From assembly GCA_905210885.1 (NCBI GenBank), contig CAJLYO010000052.1, positions 1-9,604 on the forward strand: 9,604 nucleotides of DNA, written 5' to 3'. Below the pieces are notes generated by a model. It was not told the DNA's origin, ran no database searches, and saw nothing but the letters and a program-made list of their open reading frames with translations. This document shows positions 6,807 through 9,604 of the stretch, one piece after another. Position 1 is the stretch's first letter. Every line of letters begins with the position of its first letter. Position numbers and translations under genes: made by a program. The DNA is from an uncultured Eubacteriales bacterium. GTDB lineage: Bacteria > Bacillota > Clostridia > Monoglobales > Firm-18.

Positions 6807-7889
6807 ATGACCGGTGTTTATGTTCATATTCCCTTTTGCGTGAAAAAATGCGCTTACTGCGACTTTAATTCTTATGATAACATTAATGATTTAAAGGACA
6901 GCTATACAGACGCGGTTATCGGTGAAATTAACGGATATTCCGGAGAAATAACTGCGGATACGGTGTTTTTCGGCGGCGGAACGCCCACGGCGTTGGGCAT
7001 ACCGCGGCTTATACGTATAATTGACGCCGTGAAAAACAAATTTAAGCTTGAAAAATGTGAATTTACCGTGGAGGCAAACCCTGCGACCGTTGACGCACAG
7101 GGTTTGCTTTTGCTGCATAATGCAGGTGTAAACCGCTTAAGTCTGGGGCTGCAGTCCTGTAACAACCGCGAGCTTGCGGCTCTCGGGCGTATTCATACCT
7201 ATGAGGATTTTTTAAAAACCTACCGTGATGCGCAAAATGCCGGATTTGAAAATATCAATATCGATATAATGTTCGGCATACCGTGCCAGACCGAGGAAAG
7301 CTTTGCTGATACTTTAAAGACTGCTGCTGATTTAAATCCGTCCCATATTTCGTGCTACTCGCTGATTATCGAGGAAAACACGCCTTTTTATAATATGAAG
7401 CTTGACCTTCCGGACGAGGAAACGGAACGGCGCATGTATTATACCGCCGTTGACTTTTTTGCGTCACGGGGGTATGCGCAGTACGAAATTTCAAATTTTG
7501 CAAAGCCGGGCTGTGAGTGCCGCCATAACATAAAGTATTGGACAAGGGCAAATTATGCCGGCTTCGGCGCCGGGGCATGCTCTATGATAAATAATGTAAG
7601 GTATAAAAACACCTCCGACGTTTCGGAATATATAAAAAATAACCGCCCGGAAAGGGAGGTTTTGACCAAAGAGGAGGCGCTGGCAGAACATATATTTTTG
7701 GGTCTGCGCCTGACCGGCGGCTTTAACATAGCCGAAACGGAGCGGCTCTACGGTATAAACTTTTTTAAACGCTACGGAGATATTGTTGAAAAATACGAAA
7801 AAGCCGGTCTTTTAAAGACCGGCGAAAACCTTATGCTTACCCGTGAGGGGATAAGTGTGTCCAATACGGTAATGTGCGAATTTCTGTAA
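6807..7889 (+). CDS. hemW: HemW, radical-SAM heme chaperone (formerly oxygen-independent coproporphyrinogen oxidase-like)
   Basis: A 360-residue radical-SAM protein. CVKKCAYCDF (11-20) gives the CxxxCxxC cluster motif (C11, C15, C18); a Phe follows where true HemN has a further Cys, which is the HemW pattern. GGGTP (56-60) is the SAM-binding loop; SLGLQS (112-117) and the YEISNFAKPGCECRHN stretch (226-241, H240 included) are also typical. HemW inserts heme into respiratory proteins; it is not a coproporphyrinogen oxidase. It is somewhat shorter than many homologues (about 370-400), but the C-terminal domain looks complete. The ATG lies 2 nt after the lepA TGA and has no Shine-Dalgarno site at a useful distance, so translation probably depends on reinitiation after lepA. 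hrcA-grpE-dnaK, often downstream in Firmicutes, are absent: the next gene is convergent. Confidence 0.95.
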   Translation: MTGVYVHIPFCVKKCAYCDFNSYDNINDLKDSYTDAVIGEINGYSGEITADTVFFGGGTPTALGIPRLIRIIDAVKNKFKLEKCEFTVEANPATVDAQGLLLLHNAGVNRLSLGLQSCNNRELAALGRIHTYEDFLKTYRDAQNAGFENINIDIMFGIPCQTEESFADTLKTAADLNPSHISCYSLIIEENTPFYNMKLDLPDEETERRMYYTAVDFFASRGYAQYEISNFAKPGCECRHNIKYWTRANYAGFGAGACSMINNVRYKNTSDVSEYIKNNRPEREVLTKEEALAEHIFLGLRLTGGFNIAETERLYGINFFKRYGDIVEKYEKAGLLKTGENLMLTREGISVSNTVMCEFL

Positions 7890-7910
7890 GTTTTCTACAG
7901 ATATTTTTTC
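7883..7910 (+). terminator. Weak candidate terminator of the hemW operon
   Basis: TCTGTA (7883-7888) pairs with TACAGA (7896-7901) around a 7-nt loop, followed by TATTTTTTC. The stem is short and A/T-rich, and it overlaps both the hemW stop and the end of the convergent sigG. The T-run suits the plus strand only; no T-run is present for sigG transcription. Confidence 0.35.
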
Positions 7911-8665
7911 ATGTGCCCGAGAGCGGATTTTTCAAGGCGCGAAACCTGTGCCTGTGAAATTGAAATTTCGTCCGCCACCTCCATTTGGGTTTTGCACTGA
8001 AAAAATCTCATGTTTATTATCATTTTTTCCCTTGGGTTAAGATGCTTCATCGCCTCTTTAAGGGCGATTTCTTCAAGCCAGCTGTCGTCCTGGTTTTTTT
8101 CGTCACATACCTGGTCCATAACATACAGTGCGTCGCCGCCGTCATGGAAAACCGGCTCGTAAAGAGAAATGGGGTCCTGGATTGCGTCAAGCGCCATAAC
8201 TATGTCTTCTTTGGGCATGTCAAGCTCCTTTGCAATCTCCGTTATTGTGGGCTCTCTGCCGCATTTTGCGGAAAGACGCTCTTTTGCGGACAGTGCCTTG
8301 TATGCCGTGTCGCGCAGGGAACGGCTTACCCTTATGGCGTTGTTGTCCCTTAAATACCGCCGTATTTCACCGATTATCATCGGCACGGCGTAGGTTGAAA
8401 ACTGGACGTTTAACGTTGTATCGAAATTATCTATCGCCTTTATAAGCCCTATGCAGCCTATCTGAAAAAGGTCGTCGGCATTTTCGCCGCGGTTGTTAAA
8501 GCGCCTTATAACGCTTAAAACAAGCTTTAAATTTCCGTTTATAAATTCCTCGCGCGCCTGCTTGTCCCCTTTTTTTATCCGTTTGAAAAGCTCCGTTTTC
8601 TGCTCCTTTGTAAGGGTGGGCAGCTTTGAGGTGTTGACTCCGCATATTTCAACCTTGTTTATTAT
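7895..8665 (-). CDS. sigG: Forespore-specific sigma factor SigG, with an apparent ATA start codon
   Basis: A sigma-70 family protein directing late forespore transcription. Read from 8665 it is 256 residues (Bacillus subtilis SigG about 260). The SigG signature KVEICGVNTSKLP (4-16) is present, then region 2 (about 39-108, with RRFNNRGENADDLFQIGCIGL), region 3 and region 4 with the helix-turn-helix TQMEVADEISISQAQVSRLE (226-245). N43 aligns with B. subtilis N45, reported to matter for control by the anti-sigma factor Gin/CsfB. There is no in-frame ATG, GTG or TTG before a GTG at 8386, which encodes a conserved internal Val and would delete most of region 2. ATA at 8663-8665 is chosen because AAGGAGG ends 8 nt before it and it gives the expected N-terminus. 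The gene starts inside the end of tepA (17-bp overlap) and converges on hemW with 5 nt between. Two conserved glycines near the helix-turn-helix are replaced (C224, S235). Identity is firm; the start is inference. Confidence 0.9.
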   Translation of the reverse strand: MINKVEICGVNTSKLPTLTKEQKTELFKRIKKGDKQAREEFINGNLKLVLSVIRRFNNRGENADDLFQIGCIGLIKAIDNFDTTLNVQFSTYAVPMIIGEIRRYLRDNNAIRVSRSLRDTAYKALSAKERLSAKCGREPTITEIAKELDMPKEDIVMALDAIQDPISLYEPVFHDGGDALYVMDQVCDEKNQDDSWLEEIALKEAMKHLNPREKMIINMRFFQCKTQMEVADEISISQAQVSRLEKSALGHMKKYL

Positions 8666-9350
8666 TGTTACCGCCTCCTTTTTCTATCAGCTCGTAAAGC
8701 TTTGAAAGGGCGTCGGAAAGACCGCCTACGCTGTCTATTATTCCGTGGCTTACTGCTTCCTCGCCGAAAAGAATGGTGCCCACATCGTTTGCTATGTTGT
8801 CCGTTTCAAGCATAAGCTTTAGTATTTCGTCTTTGTCCGCCTTGGCGTTTCGTGCGATAAATGAAACTATTCTGTCCTGAACCTTCTGAAAATAATTGTA
8901 TGTCTGGCTTGAGCCGATAATCGTTCCCGTCATTCTTATGGGGTGTATGGTCATTGTCGCACCCGGCACTATAAACGAGTGCATTGATGCAACCGCCAGC
9001 GGCACGCCTATGCTGTGGCCGCCGCCCAAAACCAGAGATACCGTAGGTTTTGACATGGACGCAATCATTTCCGCAATGGCAAGCCCTGCCTCAACATCGC
9101 CGCCCATTGTGTTAAGAAGGATTAAAAGCCCTTCTATGTCGCTGTCCTCCTGTATCGTGGCGAGGGTGGGTATCACGTTTTCGTATTTTGTGGTCTTTGT
9201 CTGAGGCGGAAGCAGCATGTGTCCCTCAATCTGCCCGATTATCGTCAGACAGTGTATGTTGTGAGGGGCGTTTACCATTTTTGTTGATACGTTTTCCGGC
9301 CCGCTGCCGTTTTTGCTGTCATCGTTTTCATGCTTGTTTTCGTCACACAT
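8649..9350 (-). CDS. tepA: TepA-type ClpP-fold serine peptidase (translocation-enhancing protein)
   Basis: A 233-residue cytosolic protein of the ClpP/crotonase fold, TepA branch. A charged, low-complexity N-terminus (1-26) precedes the domain. NTMGGDVEAGLAIAEMI (80-96) is the ClpP strand-turn that shapes the active site; GGGHSIG (109-115) holds the probable nucleophile S113; TIHP (134-137) supplies H136; NDVG (188-191) supplies D189, so the triad appears intact. Bacillus TepA was linked to protein export and sits near spoIIIE; its natural substrate is unclear. The frame is open upstream to 9587, but the ATG at 9348-9350 is preceded by GGGAG with 8-nt spacing, and the extension would translate A/T-rich promoter sequence and a repeat. 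sigG starts within its last codons, so the two are one transcription unit. Confidence 0.9.
   Translation of the reverse strand: MCDENKHENDDSKNGSGPENVSTKMVNAPHNIHCLTIIGQIEGHMLLPPQTKTTKYENVIPTLATIQEDSDIEGLLILLNTMGGDVEAGLAIAEMIASMSKPTVSLVLGGGHSIGVPLAVASMHSFIVPGATMTIHPIRMTGTIIGSSQTYNYFQKVQDRIVSFIARNAKADKDEILKLMLETDNIANDVGTILFGEEAVSHGIIDSVGGLSDALSKLYELIEKGGGNNNKQG
8663..8680 (-). promoter_or_regulatory. Shine-Dalgarno site and non-canonical ATA start of sigG, inside tepA
   Basis: In mRNA sense: AAGGAGG, CGGTAACA, ATA. Motif strength and spacing are ideal, but the codon at the initiation position is ATA. A second ATA follows directly. The site lies within the last tepA codons (GlyGlyGly-AsnAsnAsn), and the tepA stop TGA is at 8649-8651, so ribosomes finishing tepA pass over it. 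Confidence 0.6.
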
Positions 9351-9401
9351 TTTTATCACTCCCAAATGTATTATTGACAAAAACATGGTATAAATACAAA
9401 A

Positions 9402-9430
9402 ATTTAATGAAAATTTGTGCGGCGTGTTAA
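9402..9430 (-). promoter_or_regulatory. Possible promoter for tepA-sigG
   Basis: On the minus strand TTAACA (9425-9430, 5 of 6 to TTGACA), 17-bp spacer, TTAAAT (9402-9407, 4 of 6). It lies about 52 bp before the tepA start. The stretch 9351-9420 is A/T-rich and holds other weak -10-like hexamers, so the exact start of transcription is uncertain. Confidence 0.3.
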
Positions 9431-9516
9431 CGGCTTTGATTTTGCCGCCGAAAAGTGACAAGAATAAACGAATACTGTTTTTATTTAAATGCAAACAATG
9501 CAAATCGGTGTAACAC

Positions 9517-9598
9517 CTATCGCAGGACGGCGGAATGACACGCAGGTCATGGAGTGTTGTCCAAATCTCTGATTTGGGTAACAACACCCATGCGATAG
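9517..9598. repeat. 82-bp intergenic repeat with three-stem (cloverleaf-like) pairing
   Basis: CTATCGCA (9517-9524) pairs exactly with TGCGATAG (9591-9598). Inside lie two hairpins: ATGAC (9535-9539) with GTCAT (9546-9550), and GTGTTGTCCAAATC (9554-9567) with 9571-9587, the latter having only a 3-nt bulge at 9578-9580. The stretch AGGACGGCGGAA-GACAC-AGGTC parallels 2013-2037, so it belongs to the same family as the repeats at 1535-2115, with compensated changes in the small hairpin. No CCCTAC tail is seen. The unit may extend past the window edge. Confidence 0.65.
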
Positions 9599-9604
9599 CC
9601 GTCA

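Noticed and set aside
7895..8386. A short 163-residue sigma factor starting at GTG 8386
   Set aside because: That GTG encodes the conserved Val of YAVPMIIGEI; full SigG sequence continues unbroken upstream to about 8665.
9351..9587. N-terminal extension of TepA by 79 residues
   Set aside because: It has no TepA similarity, covers the likely promoter and a repeat, and the ATG at 9350 has GGGAG at proper spacing.

Overview
The window looks like chromosome of a spore-forming member of the Clostridia (Firmicutes). The evidence is the forespore sigma factor SigG, a homologue of the clostridial cortex-lytic enzyme SleC, a TepA-type ClpP-fold protein, strong AGGAGG ribosome binding sites throughout, and a lepA-hemW pair. 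I cannot name the species; uncultivated gut lineages of the class often carry intergenic hairpin repeats like those seen here. Nothing points to a phage, plasmid or transposase.

Layout. (1) 68-3948, all on the minus strand, is a cell-wall/spore block. Read in the direction of transcription it holds a 130-codon gene homologous to the N-terminal domain of SleC (3556-3948), a gene for the SleC catalytic domain plus three peptidoglycan-binding repeats (2116-3543), a 581-bp gap full of palindromic repeats (1535-2115), a small protein with two peptidoglycan-binding repeats (926-1534), and a secreted polysaccharide deacetylase (68-913). (2) 3949-4080 is a divergent promoter region. (3) 4081-7889, plus strand, is a tight run: EamA transporter, lepA, hemW. 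(4) 7895-9350, minus strand, convergent with hemW, holds tepA followed by an overlapping sigG. (5) 9351-9604 carries the tepA upstream region and another copy of the hairpin repeat family.

Two observations stand out. First, SleC, a single zymogen in the Clostridium species I know, is split in two here. The two reading frames are in the same phase, separated only by one TAG stop that overlaps an excellent Shine-Dalgarno site; the break falls near the usual boundary between propeptide and mature enzyme. Second, sigG encodes a full-length, well conserved protein but has no in-frame ATG, GTG or TTG upstream of its conserved core. The only sensible start is an ATA codon placed 8 nt after an AAGGAGG site, inside the end of tepA. 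Both may be real expression controls on sporulation/germination proteins, or (for sigG) a base error; both can be checked by comparison with relatives.

How the genes may work together: SigG drives the late forespore programme, and the SleC pair, the peptidoglycan-binding protein and perhaps the deacetylase would act on spore or cell-wall peptidoglycan. The transporter-lepA-hemW run looks like ordinary housekeeping.
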